From Acanthococcus lagerstroemiae (lineage: Eukaryota > Arthropoda > Insecta > Hemiptera > Eriococcidae), in NCBI GenBank assembly GCA_031841125.1, contig CM063108.1:55450122-55514121 (forward strand): DNA of 64,000 bases, read 5' to 3'. The notes below the pieces were generated by a model. It was not told the origin of the DNA. It did no database searches and saw only the letters and a list, made by a program, of their open reading frames with translations. Numbering within the stretch: the first letter of the stretch is position 1; each line of letters opens with the position of its first letter. This document shows positions 34,701-46,852 of the stretch, one piece after another. A program made the translations under genes and the position numbers.

Positions 34701-37700
34701 ATCCGTCGTCAAAATTGATCCACACTCGATTTTTGCTTCAGTATACCCCCCCCCCCCGCCAGTATAAAACCACATTTTTTATTGTAGGTCGGGAACGAAG
34801 GGTCAGCGACAAACTTGGACAACGAATTTTAACTGAGTGAAAATAAGTAGTTATCTCAATTTTTTTTGATTTTAGGAAATTTTGAAAATTTCTCCATGGA
34901 TTAGGCATTTTTGGGCGTAAAATCTTCTGGAGAGTTTCCGGACCAGGACCAGGTGGAAATTATTCATTTTTTCAAGACGAATTCAAATCCGTCGTCAAAA
35001 TTGATCTCCACTCTCCACTCCATTTTTGCTTCAATATAGCCCCCCCCCCTCGCCAGTATAACCGCATTTCCGATTGTATCTCGGGAACGAAGGTTCAGCG
35101 CCAAATTTGAACAACGAATTTGAACTCAGCGTAAAAAACTGTGTGGGAGTAGATGATTATCAATTTTTGATTTTGGAAAATTTTGAAAATTTCCCCATGG
35201 ACATCAGGCATTTTTTTGGACGAAAAATCTTTCAGAGAACTTTCGGATCGGAACCTGTGAAAATTATTTATCTTCTCTAGGCGAATTCGAATCCGTCGTC
35301 AAAATTGATCGCCACTCCATTTTTGACCCCGTATAGCCCCCCTCCCCCTCGTATAACCACCTTTTTTTTATTGTATCTCGGGTACGGACGGTCAGTCCAA
35401 GATTTGGACAACAAATTTGAACTCAGCGTAAAAAACTGACTAGGAATAGGTAGGTGGTCATCTCAATTTTTCTCATTTTGGAAAATTGTGAAAATCTCTC
35501 CATACCATCCATAGGTGCAACCGGAGGGGGGCTATGAGGCATAGCTCTCCTCAAACCCTGAGCATTTTTTCGAAAATCTCAGTATTTTACCCTTTTTGTT
35601 TACAATTTACCCCGCTACTTTTCTCTGGTTCAGCCCCTCTCAAAGATAATTCCTGGATGCGCCTATGACCGCTTAAATTTTACCTGTAGTAGCTGACCTT
35701 CATTATTTTCCAAAGAATTGTTAGTCTTAATTTGTAATAACAGTGAACTGCTTGCTGCAATTCTTTAATTGCTGATAGTATTTTTGTCAGTCTTGTTGTT
35801 TGAGAGCCCTGTATACTTCAGTACTTTGCCACCCTGGGCTGCAGTATTTTTGCCGCCTTATTTTTTTACATCCCCCGCAACAGCTCCCACAAAATTGAGA
35901 TAACTATTATTTAGTCCACAATTTTTGCGGCCCCAAAATTTTGCCGCTCCGGGCTGCAACCCAGTCAGCCCGTATGGTGAAACCGGCACTGCTACTTGAT
36001 CTTTTTTTCTGTAAAAATCTGGATGTTCTGCCAGTTTTTAAATTCAGTAATCTACTTTTTCAACTAGAGAAAAAAAGTTAAATCCTCTACCCCCGTAATT
36101 AGGATACAGCCATGTTACCAATTTAATATTTTCTCTTCGCATTCAACATTCAGATGAGAAAGTACAGATCTAAAATAGGTTCAACACCGAGTGCATAAGA
36201 TAACCCGTGAATCATCAAATGCTTCGTTGCATGTGTTTCAGGTTGTTGCGATCGCGACCTATTGCGCCATCATCGTACCACGTGCTCATTTATTGGCCGA
36301 AGCTATGACTCAAGGCATGTTCATGGCGTCGCTGTACCAGCTGTTTTGCTTATTTGTATCGTATTGTGGCGGCGAGGCCGAGCTGATAAAACGGGTGAAG
36401 CCGGACTCGCTAGTACTAAGAGTGCCACCATGTTGCTGTTGGCCGTGCTGCTTTTGTCTGCCCCTGCTACCTATAAACAAGTAAGTCACCGTGACTCCAA
36501 GAGTCATCGACGCTGGACAATTCGCTAATTTCGTATTCGTCATGCAGGACAAACGTCAAAAGACTGAGACTATTGGTGCTGCAGCTGCCCGTGGTCCAAG
36601 GATTGGTGTATATGGTATTGCTCGTTATGTGGGCTGAGGAACAGGTAAGCGCTGCATTTAAAGTATTTTTCGGTTGAACCAGTTCTTCTGTACCGGTCAT
36701 GTTCAACTTGATCGAAGAGTAGCTTGTAAAATTTTGAGAATTTTAACCTAAATCAACTTTGTAAACACGCAGTTAAACCGGTACAAGTCCCTGCGGAAAT
36801 GAGGCCCTGATGAGAATGAGAAGCCAGCTTGAATGAGGATATGGTGCTCGCATACTATTTCCGAACGATTATTCTCTTTCATCTTCCTCTCTACAATTTT
36901 CTCTTTTCCCTGTTTTTTACTTTCTTCCAGTTCTTCTTTCCAAGCGTCTTTGGACCACGGCCCCTAGTGTAAATCCAGGTCTAGTATGGGAGCGAGGCCC
37001 CCATTCTATTTGCGGTATATTCACTAATGCGTTTTATTTACGAGTTCCTCTTTCTTTTCTACTAGCAATAATAATTTTGAAAATTGACATATTCCACTGC
37101 CATTTTCGATTTCTGTCTGTCGTTTAATGCGTTTATCTACTGAACTGAAAACATTCTAATCCATCTGTATTTGCATTTCAGAGCCTGTACCAAGTTAACT
37201 ATATGTACATGCAGCCTGTGGTCATCTTATCGATCTTGTGCGGTATTTGGGGCATCATCATGACCATGACCATGTTGGACGAGGTATTAAAAGAGCACAA
37301 TATTCGAGGCAAATTTTTAGTACTGCAGATGGTTTTGTTGCTGGCTAAATTACAAGGTCTGCTGGCCAGGTTCGCTGTGTGGAGCGACTGGTTCCCGTGC
37401 AAAATGCCCATCACGCCGACTGTTTATACTAACTGTGAGTACCTATGTCAACTATAATGCGATAAATGAATCGTCTGCTTCCTGTTGAATATTTCACCAC
37501 TCAAAATCCAAAAAATTAGTGGTATCACTACAGCGCAATAGAGTGGTATTGCCACTCAACACTGTATCAATTTACACTTCTACGCTGGTGCGTGGATAGA
37601 GTAAACCAGTGATGATACCACTGTAAGAGTTGGAATATGCTCAATATACTACTTGAATACTCTGACGTTTCTTGCTTTCTTTGCCACCACTTTACATGTG

Positions 37701-38964
37701 TGTAAGCCATATTATTCACGTTTACAATACTGCTGTAATGCCACTTGAATACTGCCACATTACCACTACTTTACACATGTGTGAGCCATATCCTTTTGTA
37801 CCACTGGAGTACTGCTATGTATTTTTCCTCCTTTGTAGCTACTTTGCATACTTGTATAGTGTGCACCCCACGCACCTTATACTTCTACATCCCATACATA
37901 GTTGATACACATTCAATACAATATGCAATTATTTAAATAAAAGGTCGTCGTCTCAATCATTATTGTCTATAAACTGACTTCTTGCATTAATTGCAAGTTC
38001 AACAACTAGGTTTTTTTTTTAATTTTTTTTTTGGTAGCAACTAATTCCAATGGATAAAACGTTGTGCCTTATTTCTCAATGGAGAATATCTTAATGTACT
38101 GCACACTCTCACATTGGGTGGCTTGATGCAGTATGTACTTATGTGTTATACAAATGCGTATTTGAATTGCAATGCTGCATTAGTACATTGTGGTAAAGTT
38201 GTGGTTTTGCATAAAAGTTACACACAGCAGGCTGCAGCATCACATATGTTAAGGTGAAAAATTGCGTAGGCGTGTTACAGATGTAAAATAGTGGTGGGTT
38301 TGATAGTGGTATCAGGAGCGTAATAATGTGGCTGTCTGCTATAAATTTTCAAAGCGGTAATCAGACTGTAATTGATGCGTATTGCCCCAGGAGCCTCCAC
38401 ACTGCATCATTACAAACATTGTATTTACTTTGATTACTTGTGTGTGTAGTAGTGTATAATGCACTTTTACCACTCGTTTGCGCCTTGGTCAATATTCAAC
38501 GGGTTCTTTTAAATCATTTGCTATAACTCAGTCATTGTGAGCTGACATGACTTAATCTTCAGTCAGGTGGATCATGATCTGCTATTCCTTTGCTCTAAAT
38601 TGGCTACCTAATGATTTTCATTGTAATATAAATCAATCTGTGAACGAGAATCGATGAGTAGGGCTACCTTTTGATGTAGTTTAGGTATAGATCTCAGTAT
38701 TATATATTGTAACAGCATCCAGTGGGAGTACAAACTCGATTCTCACTTAATAATCGGTACCTAATACGTTTGTTCTGTCTGTTCGCAGTGATTTATAACT
38801 CGTCTATGTTATGGGAAATGATCGTACTGGAGTATGTCGCGCGCAAGTTATATAAACAACCGGTGACCGACCTGTCGAATAGCAAAGTGCCGACGCCCGT
38901 TCATATTTGTCCGGTTATACCGTGTGTGCACAACGAAAATAATAACCAGGTGATGAAGTTCTAA
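31617..38964 (+). CDS. Organic solute transporter subunit alpha (OST-alpha / SLC51A-like), 5 exons visible, N-terminus missing
   Basis: Spliced coding segments are 31617-31768, 36242-36480, 36548-36644, 37182-37434 and 38789-38964, giving 304 residues and a TAA stop. Every intron is GT-AG and the phases join exactly (0, 2, 0, 1). The family is a multi-pass plasma-membrane transporter that, in vertebrates, pairs with OST-beta to move bile acids and steroid conjugates. Visible family marks are the CYS-rich stretch PPCCCWPCCFCLPLLP after a CGGE motif, the segment LRLLVLQLPVVQGLVY followed by VMWAEEQ, and several hydrophobic helices (for example ITILTLGALAVVLILYMYI). Human SLC51A is about 340 residues, so roughly 40-60 N-terminal residues lie on an upstream exon ending in phase 1 that I could not find. 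No frameshift or internal stop is seen, so the gene looks functional. The substrate in an insect is not known from sequence. Confidence 0.88.
31808..32170 (-). pseudogene. Possible retroelement fragment in an OST-alpha intron (opposite strand)
   Basis: A 120-codon frame is open on the minus strand. A second frame in the same DNA reads CNLLVERLGLQQHATG and then stops. The DNA under NLLVERL matches a motif also found at 5300-5324 and 27935-27960, the latter in a recognisable LINE C-terminus. I therefore suspect a LINE 3' remnant, but no reverse-transcriptase motif is visible here. Confidence 0.3.
32600..35500 (+). repeat. Tandem satellite, ~290-bp unit, about 9-10 copies, inside an OST-alpha intron
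   Basis: The block ATTCAAATCCGTCGTCAAAA, with small changes, recurs near 32708, 32951, 33249, 33541, 33818, 34093, 34398, 34695, 34980 and 35283, a spacing of about 243 to 305 bp. Each unit also holds a poly-C tract near CAGTATAACCACATTT, a GGGAACGAAGGGTCAGCG segment and CTTCCGGAGAGCTTCCGGACC. The first copies are the most diverged. No unit is open through its length. Confidence 0.9.
35505..35670. repeat. Short inverted-repeat remnant at the satellite edge
   Basis: CATAGGTGCAACCGG at about 35510 is mirrored by GGATGCGCCTATG at about 35655. Similar CATAGG(C/T)GCA ends occur on MITEs, but no duplication is clear. Confidence 0.3.
36242..36480 (+). CDS. OST-alpha exon with CGGE and Cys-rich PPCCC motif
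   Basis: Acceptor TTTCAG ends at 36241 and donor GTAAGT starts at 36481. It opens in phase 0 with VVAIATYCAIIVPRAHLL, continues through a second helix (MFMASLYQLFCLFVSYCGGE) and ends in the family's cysteine cluster PPCCCWPCCFCLPLLP. The last codon is split after two bases and is completed by the next exon to lysine. Confidence 0.88.
36548..36644 (+). CDS. OST-alpha exon, LRLLVLQLPVVQG segment
   Basis: A short 67-bp intron separates it from the previous exon. Acceptor ATGCAG ends at 36547 and donor GTAAGC starts at 36645. The 32 complete codons read TNVKRLRLLVLQLPVVQG then LVYMVLLVMWAEEQ, which is one of the most conserved blocks of OST-alpha/TMEM184-type transporters. It ends in phase 0. 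Confidence 0.88.
37182..37434 (+). CDS. OST-alpha exon, penultimate, with two membrane helices
   Basis: Acceptor TTTCAG ends at 37181 and donor GTGAGT starts at 37435. The product begins SLYQVNYMYMQPVVILSILC, has a second helix-rich part with KFLVLQMVLLLAKLQG, and ends ITPTVYTN plus one base of a split codon. The KF-x-LxQ-x-LLL-x-LQ pattern is typical of the family. Confidence 0.87.
37500..37800 (+). repeat. Imperfect ~95-bp direct repeat in the last OST-alpha intron
   Basis: The segments near 37640-37710 and 37738-37790 share CTTGAATACT, CCAC(C/T)ACTTTACA and GTGTGWRAGCCATAT, in the same order. A third, weaker copy follows near 37803. The intron is otherwise AT-rich and non-coding. Confidence 0.45.
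38789..38964 (+). CDS. OST-alpha terminal coding exon
   Basis: The acceptor TTCGCAG ends at 38788 and the first two bases complete a leucine codon. The exon encodes IYNSSMLWEMIVLEYVARKL and a hydrophilic cytoplasmic tail ending NQVMKF with TAA at 38962. MLWEMIVLE corresponds to the last helix of the family. The 3' UTR follows and ends near the AATAAA at 39234. Confidence 0.87.
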
Positions 38965-39233
38965 AGCGGCGACATCGCACCGGTTATCAATAACCTTCGC
39001 GTTCGCTTCTCAAGTAAAAGCAACGCAAGCCACATTACGCATCCGGCCCCTGTGGACCGAACTTACGTGCAGTCGAAAACGTATTGATGTTGGATGTATA
39101 CTGATTCTGCCTATTCTAAGTACCAAATCAAAGTACCTTATAATTAAGTCGAGGGTACGAGTGTGAGCGACTCGCACAGCCTGTTTTCCATTTTTTTGTT
39201 AATTTATTGTCATTGTTACATAATTTTGCTGCG

Positions 39234-39239
39234 AATAAA
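39234..39239 (+). terminator. Poly(A) signal of the OST-alpha gene
   Basis: A canonical AATAAA lies 270 bases after the transporter stop codon, inside AT-rich 3' UTR sequence. It is the first canonical hexamer downstream on the + strand that I noticed, so it is the most likely 3' end signal. Confidence 0.6.
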
Positions 39240-39299
39240 ACATAGGTAGGACTTCGTTTCTGCGTACCAAACGTGCTTTCCTACTAGGTTGTCTGTACG

Positions 39300-42050
39300 T
39301 CATATTTACATTTACTACTGAACTGATACCGCTTTTGTATGTGTTTACAGTAGAAATCGGTTATAACGATGTTGAAGAGAACTCAGGTTTCCGTCATTGC
39401 AACCTCTGTATCGCTCAGACCTATATTGTTTATTTTATATTACCTCTGACCAGACTTGAAAATCACATCGTTTTAAGTGTCATCGTTGTAATCGATTTCT
39501 TCTGAATAAGACTTGTAATAATTGAGAAAACAACTGGATTAAAAAAAATAAAAAAAATAAAAATTAAATATCTTCCTCTGTGTCAGACTCTTCCTTTAAT
39601 GTAGCCTCCGCAGTCTTCTCCGTTTCCTGTTGTACTACTTACATGAAGGCCGCTCGTATGTTTAATACCCAACGCAGTTCTATTTCGAAATATTATCCTT
39701 TAATTGATCTTTTACCTCGTAGATTCTGAAATCAGGTACGAATCATAATGGTTTTCGAAATTCGAATTAGATTGTGTTGATGAAGAAGAAACTAACATAT
39801 TATGGGGCATTGACTTTTTCTCTTCATACTACATTGACAACAAAAGACTGAATGCTTAACGAAAAAGTTTGACAAATTATCAATTGTTTCAATATATTTC
39901 AATTTTATACACCCCAAAACATGACCATTTGCTTATTTCTTATAAAATACTCAATGAAAAATCTGCATATTATAGCTATTGGAATATTTTCTCAGCAAAT
40001 GTTCCCACATTTACGAGTACTTGCTCGAATAATTGGGGAATCTCTGAATAACCTGAAAATTCACTTGCCTGATTTTAAAATTTTCAACCTTCTTATTTCA
40101 ATTTTTTTCTGGTGGAATACATGGTAGATATGTAAGTGAACACATATACAGGGTTTTGGCCCTACAAGAAAGTCCTATATGGAGTGGGGGGGGGGAACTC
40201 AGAAAAATACAGATACCTATTTTTAATGTTCCAGGGTTACCAGACTGAAGATCAACAAGTGATACGACTGAGGTCCAAGGATTTCACCATTATTAATGGT
40301 CATCAGTGTTAGAAAGTGCAAGGAAAACAATGTTATTCCATCGTAGTATTCTTCAAAAATATAGTTTGATACTACCATGGGGAAAACATTGTATACAACA
40401 GTAGAAAATTTTAGCAGTTTTTCAATTTGGTAGCGAACGAAACTGGTCAACATGCAAAAATGGAATACAGCAGCATCAAAACAATGTTACCGGATGTAAA
40501 GAAGTTGAAGTCAATTTTTTTGGATTTCAACTCCTCGGCGTATTTTTAGGGTCGGCGCAGCCGAGCCTTATACAATGGAAAAGATAGTTCTACGCGACGC
40601 AACAACCTACTCTGTATTCGTGACACCGCTATTTCCAGCTCTCTTATTTGGCTCTTTTGTCTTTTTTCTTATCAATCAATGTTTGTGATACACAAGAATG
40701 ACTTGTGTTTGCTTTCATCAGTGGCGCTTGTGGTTTTAAATGTAAAAGTGAACGTAATCGTGTGTAAAAGAAACAGATAGGAAGATGGTTTTACATCATA
40801 CTTACAGTCTCAGCAAAAGTGACTCGAGGTATCAACATAAGGCATCGATGAACGGACTTCATTTTGTGAGGTTTGTAATATTGTGTATGATTCTTGCTGA
40901 AATTAGGGTCGATGTTAACCAATTGACATGTTTGTAAACAAAATGATTTATTAGTATCGTTGAAAATAGTGTAAAAAATAGAATTTTCCAGAATTGGGCT
41001 CCCGATTCAAAAATGTGTACTCACATTGATCAAAGCTTATCAGTATATTCAGTAAACGCTATGTCATATATAGTTTCTGCATGGCTCTTGAACTTGGAAT
41101 CACGGTGTTCTCAAAAAACAGATTTTTCTGTTTGGTTCCCTTACGCTTAACAGCGTCTAAGTACGATCGTACTTTTTGTTCGAAGTTGTTTAGTGGAATA
41201 GCCGCCCAGACTTCAGTTAAAAGGCCGACCCTATTTTGCGACCTAGCTTGTTGTATACTACCATTGAATGGAAAAAATTAGAATGCTGTTTTCTGACAGA
41301 AGTTTGGCAAAAAGTCTAGTTTAACTTTAAAAATTGGGAAAATTTCATGATGGAATCATTATACCTACATAGTGGATAACCAGTTATGGTCATTTTTTGC
41401 ATTCAATAATATACCATGTTCCCTACTACGATGGAAAAAAATCTATTTCATGACTTTGGTGCCAGTGGTAAATATAATATTTAAATTCTAAATTTTGGTT
41501 TCCCTCATAAACTTACTTCAACATCGCTTTTCGTCATGTGAACCATATATAAGTGAAGGCGTGAAGTTCTCAAAACATCCTATGTGCCAACTTTTGCAAA
41601 AGTGGTATTGTGCATGCAATCTGTTCTATAATAACCACCACCCTTACAATATTGAACATTCTAAATGCCCATAGACCATAAAGCCTCAAAGTACTTCTAA
41701 GTTCAATCCAAAGATCGCAGCACGCACATGTGCCGGCGAACGATCCAAATGTAAAACATATCCTAACTCCGTTTGTTGTTGATGGTACTTAGGATGTTTT
41801 ACTTGGTTTTACTTTGTCTTTCCCATGGACTTATTAGGATGTGCGCAACGTCAAACCTTATTTCTCAGCTTTTAGGCATGACTGAGTCCCAGAATTTGTA
41901 CCTGGACATGTGTATGAAACTTCAGAGAATTGGCTGAGCACCCATTTTGCTAAATCCACCCCCTTCATCTCAGCTGAAACAGTTTTTTGCTTCTCCTATA
42001 AACTTGTGACATTACTACATAGGATATGTTTTGAACTTCCCACCTTCAAA
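39300..42050. other. No gene recognised
   Basis: Intergenic AT-rich sequence downstream of the transporter. Short frames on both strands lack motifs or codon bias. A poly-G run lies near 40185. Confidence 0.4.
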
Positions 42051-42419
42051 TCGTTGAGTTGGTATGAAAAGGTGCTATCTGCAAAAAAAAAAAAAAAAAA
42101 AAAAAATACAGGAGAGAGAGGTTTAGAGGTTTTGAAGCAACCACGAAGAATCTGTTAAAAATGGGTTTAACTAAAGATAGTATAACAATGCTTCAACATT
42201 CAACTAGAAACACATCTCAGAGATGAAAACCTTATGATGAATTTTGTTAGTAGTGTATTTTTAACCCATTTTGTATTTTGCGTTTTCTGTTGAACTGAGG
42301 CAATATTTTATCATTTACCGTGTGGTATCTTGTTGATAGTAAAATTCCCTATCCAATGATACCAAAAAGTCACTTTATGAAAAAATTGCAGATAGCACCT
42401 TTTCACACTAACCCAACGA
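42051..42419. mobile_element. Foldback MITE with ~35-bp ends
   Basis: TCGTTGAGTTGGTATGAAAA then GGTGCTATCTGCAA at the left is inverted at the right (TTGCAGATAGCACCTTTTCA then CACTAACCCAACGA), with three or four mismatches. A 22-bp poly-A follows the left repeat. Confidence 0.7.
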
Positions 42420-43677
42420 GGTACCTATGATTTTTTCTTTATTGATAACACTTTCTACAATCAACTTTAGTTAGAAATCTGAGTTTGTTTCACGACACTA
42501 CGATGAAACTTTTCCTCTATTGGGTACCTATTCTCTACAAATCTGGTGAGGTGCGGGCGAGTAGGTCATTGGTGTAGGAGGTAAAAGTGGTTTATCACTA
42601 CTAATTCAAGGGGAAAAAATTACGCTAGTGTTCTCATAGTTAAAGAGAAAGCAAGCGGGTTACTGCAGTTTTCTGGTTATTCAGAGATTCGCCCACTTAC
42701 TGAGCATGAGGGAAAAAGTGCACAGGTGCTCTAGAATAATGCTTCAATTTCCAAGACAAGGAACCTTCAAAATACATTACTCATTACTTTTTTTCTTTTT
42801 TTTTTTAAACAAATTACAAATTCTTCTTTTCACCCTGAGTTTGAAAATTGAAATCATCGATTAAAAATTGACAAGTTGCTCCATTTGTAGATTATGGATC
42901 GTTGTATAGTGTCTGCTTAACACTTCATCGTTTTCTTCGAACTTCTTCACGCCTATCCTTTGATGATGAAATTAAGACGACAAGGATTTCAGACCATCTT
43001 TCAGTTGTAAAAGTAGGGCAGTGACTTCACAAAGCACAAATTCAGAAATGAAATAAGGTTGGAGTTACTAAAATCTCTGTATTTATGATTATTTAGGTAC
43101 TATTGGCATAGTAAACATTTTGCACCGCTGTAAAATAAAGAAGATAATCGGCTTCTTAAAATTTTACATGATATATGTTGAACTATTTCATCTCCAGCTG
43201 TGTACGATATTTTCCTCAACACTTTCGTAAAATTACATACAAGCTGTGATGCATAATTGTTGAGAAATGTTCTTCGTCGCGGCACCATTCTCATAACTAA
43301 TTTAAAAACCTGCATCAGTAAATAGCTTTTAAAATCCATGAAACCTCTGAGCTTCACTTGGAATCTGATATTCGTGTATTAGTCTTGTCGCAAACAAAAA
43401 AATGATATGTACCTTTTATTCAAATACCTATTGAATTGAATCTATCCTGCGCTGAGATTACCTATGTTTTTCCATGGAATTCATGTGCTCAAACTGAAGT
43501 CCATATCAATGGAGGGGAAAATTACCATTACCATACCTAAAAAAAAAGACAAAATCTATTTTAAAGCCGATGAATCAAAATTATTATGGTTGCGTTTTGT
43601 AGTTTGATATTTTAAAAAAATTGAAATTATATCCGCATTCTGGGGTCCATTTGTTGATTTAATGCAGAGGTTACCAA

Positions 43678-43900
43678 CCCGCCTGGAAATCGTGGGGCTA
43701 TCGTCAAATTTGCGCCACGTTGGAGCTAGCGCTTTCCCATTTGAAATGCGTGCAAGCGCCGTTGTCGGAATTTTGGATCATTCGGTGCCGGCGTAAATTT
43801 GGCGCGATTGTGGCGCCTGGAGCACATCGAGAGCAAATAATCTGACGAATATCTAGTGCCAATGCCGAAATTTGGACTAGCACCTCGATTTCCAGGTGGG
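43678..43900. mobile_element. MITE with CCTGGAAATCG ends
   Basis: CCCGCCTGGAAATCG and CGATTTCCAGGTGGG are inverted at the ends. The interior is rich in TTTGGCGC, TTTGCGCC and CpG words. The target duplication is not clear. Confidence 0.6.
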
Positions 43901-46090
43901 ACTTTAGTTCGGCTAATGCGGCGGCTTCTTAATCGTAAGCTAGCTTAAATATATATTATGTTCATGGGTACTTACTATGATACGATGGACGTGTATTATT
44001 TTCCCTTTCAGTATCTCCATAGTGAGTCGAAAATCTTGAGAAAGTAAGGTTGAGACGACTCGAGAGATGCGACATTTTTTCTCAGCCATGTTCCGGCGAC
44101 TTGAGAGATGTACTATCACAGAAGGTTACTGGAGATACTTGCATATGTACGTAATCCAGATAAAACTAATGATGCGACACAGAACTGAAAAAATATACCT
44201 CCAGCTATAAATACTGTCTGCCAGCGTGTATGTGCACTACCTATATTTTTTGTCTCAACATTCAAAGTGGAAGTAACTCACGTGATGCGCCCTCGTTGAT
44301 CGAATTTTATCAAGAGAAGAATGATGTCACGTTTATCAGCTCTTTGTTCACGTTTTTCTGATTGATGGGTAATTTGAATCAATTCCTCAGCCTGTACAGG
44401 TAACAGAATTTGTAACACATTTCTAGGCTATGCAGATTTTTCTGATTAAGATGCAGTTTTTGGAAACAAATTGGATCTATCCAACTCCATGGAAAATATA
44501 GTGAGAATGCTGCTACAAATTTTCAGAGCTAAAGAATTCTTAGTAGCCATAAAATTCGTATTGTTGAGTGTTAACCTATCAACGTTAAAAGAACGCATTA
44601 AACCTCTTTGAATTGGAAATTCTCTCAGATGGTAAATACTAAAAAAGGCACTGGCCTAATGTAATATGCTCTGATTTTGATTTGGGACTGGTTCCTTTTG
44701 AAAAAAAAGTACATGGGCGCTCGATCGGCGCTACTGCGTTCAATGCAAATCAAGCGTATTTCTGGCCCCTGCCGGAATCGGCACTGGACGCATTTCTAGC
44801 TCGTCCTCAGTTTACAGGCGGGTACTAAACGAAGAACTTCAAACCGGTCATTGTGCTACCATCGAGCCCTGCCAATATATATACAACTAGTTCAAAGATC
44901 GCCTGCCTATTGCTAATCGCAGGCCAAAGCCGAATAGTGTCTGGCACTAGACTGGCAGCTTTCTCAGGTTCTGTAAAGCAGTATTTGCTGAACATCACAG
45001 CAGTACTAGTACTACCACCTTTACTACCAGCTGCAAGTCAGCGGTTTGATACTAAATTGTGAGAATTCAGCCATAGTCTTACCTCAGTTGTAAGTTTCAT
45101 TTGATGCACTTCTTTGAACAGCATACGTAATCTATAAAAACAATCAAGAGTGTATAGGTAACTGTCAAGGGTAACTGTTGAACACATGAGCAGGAAAACT
45201 GAAAAACATGAAACACAGGAATTAAGGTAGGCACCTTACCTGTACTTCCTAGTTGAGAAAAAACTATTCGGCGTAGTTAGTGAAGAATATCTACCATGAT
45301 ACATCTAAGTACTTCAGTGAATTCGGGGAAAATATGTACAACTGGAATCAGACATATCATTAGTTCGGTATGTATCACAATCTGTTCTGGTAGCATTCAT
45401 TAAAAATGTAAGAATATCAGTTTCTGGTCATTCCAGTATCCAAATTATCGTATTAAACCATCAAGGTAGATTTAAAATTTCAACGTTTCATTACCTTATC
45501 AGTTCTCTGGCAAGGGGTCTACCTTCGGATACACTGATCAGCAAGAACTCTAATTGTACTTCATGGCTAAATCTTGCATTTATACAGTTTGGATGGGTAT
45601 GTCAGGATGCGTTAACTCCACCAATCTCTAGTAAAGTATTCAATTTGCAGACAATTCAAAATTTCGCGTCGGTGCTGTAGGTAAATCAATCGTAAATAAT
45701 TTATATTGATAACTGAGGAAAAATATTTCAAATATTTGAATTTTTCAATCAATTTCAAGTAGCAAGTATATAAGAATTTTAAACTTTGAATGCCCCACAA
45801 ACTAACATTTCTCAGTACTCAAAAATTAGACCATAAAAGGGGGCTCCAGAGCCTTTTCAATAATTGTAATCCATATCCCGTACGTATTGTTTATTTCTCC
45901 AGTGCAAAAACAAATAAAAATCAGGTTTTTCGTTTTCCAGGTGGGGATTGTTGATTTGACGTCACTAATTGTCGATCAGTGTAGGCGTTTGGAAAGCTAA
46001 TTAATATTATGTAATTATGCATTCTTTTTTTTTAAATTTTTTATAATTTAGAAATTTACAGTGAAAGCACGATTGAATTACATCCCATGA
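43901..46090. other. No gene recognised
   Basis: No convincing coding frame, splice pair or repeat was found in this stretch. Confidence 0.35.
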
Positions 46091-46097
46091 CTGTGCA

Positions 46098-46439
46098 GTG
46101 GAGCACAAAAACGGAGACTATTCTGTTTCTGGGTCAAGTGCAGTTGCGATGCGCCAATCTGATTTTCTACTTGGAAGAAGAGTCAGGGAAGTTTGGGTGG
46201 GTGCTGTGGTTAGTGACGTTGAAATTAGTGTTACCAACCTAATATCTGGCCGTAAGTTCAGTAACAGACTGGGAATAGTGCTAGTTTTGCATTTAGTAAG
46301 CGTCTGTGCTGTGTCTGATGAATTTTCTCGTTTGCGGAAGCTCGAGGTTGCATTGACTGAGATTTACCGGCAAAATGTGTTCCTGTATACATTAACTCCG
46401 TGCTTTTTAAAATTTGCGTTGATTCAAACGGTTCTGTAA
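46098..46439 (+). other. Unassigned 113-codon frame
   Basis: The frame begins MEHKNGDYSVSGSSAVAMRQ and includes RLGIVLVLHLVSVCAVS, which is hydrophobic. It is the longer of the open frames in the right half, but I see no family motif and no homologous copy in the window. Confidence 0.2.
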
Positions 46440-46797
46440 GATAAACTTTTCTTTTACCATTAATTGTTCGAAAATGCGGCTTTTAAATTGCGAAATATGC
46501 TGGCTTTTAGTAATTGAGTAACACAAGCCGCGGTCACGAGTTCCCGAAGCACGAGCTCTTCAAGTCAAGTACGTACCTAAACAGTATTGGGCATATCTTT
46601 TAAGATTCAAATTTGTAGTTCTAATAGCGAAATCCAATAGCCGGACTCAATTATTTGAGGTTGACAGACAGAATTAATTTTTCATCGAGTAAAGTTCGAC
46701 TTCCGCTATTTTTGCTTGACTGTCGCCATTTGTATTTGGAGAAAATGAATCATCGGTCCACAGTCCAAACTTGTAATTTCGCGGGATATTTTCTTGT

Positions 46798-46852
46798 TCG
46801 GCTGTGTGTTTGTGCGTATATGTGTGTATGTGTGAATGTATGTGTGATTCAC
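46798..46852. repeat. GT/GTAT microsatellite
   Basis: GTGTGT and GTATGTGTG words repeat through about 50 bp. Confidence 0.6.

Noticed and set aside
32600..35500. CRISPR-like array
   Set aside because: Units are ~290 bp, diverged along their length, and inside a eukaryotic intron; there are no short identical repeats with unique spacers.
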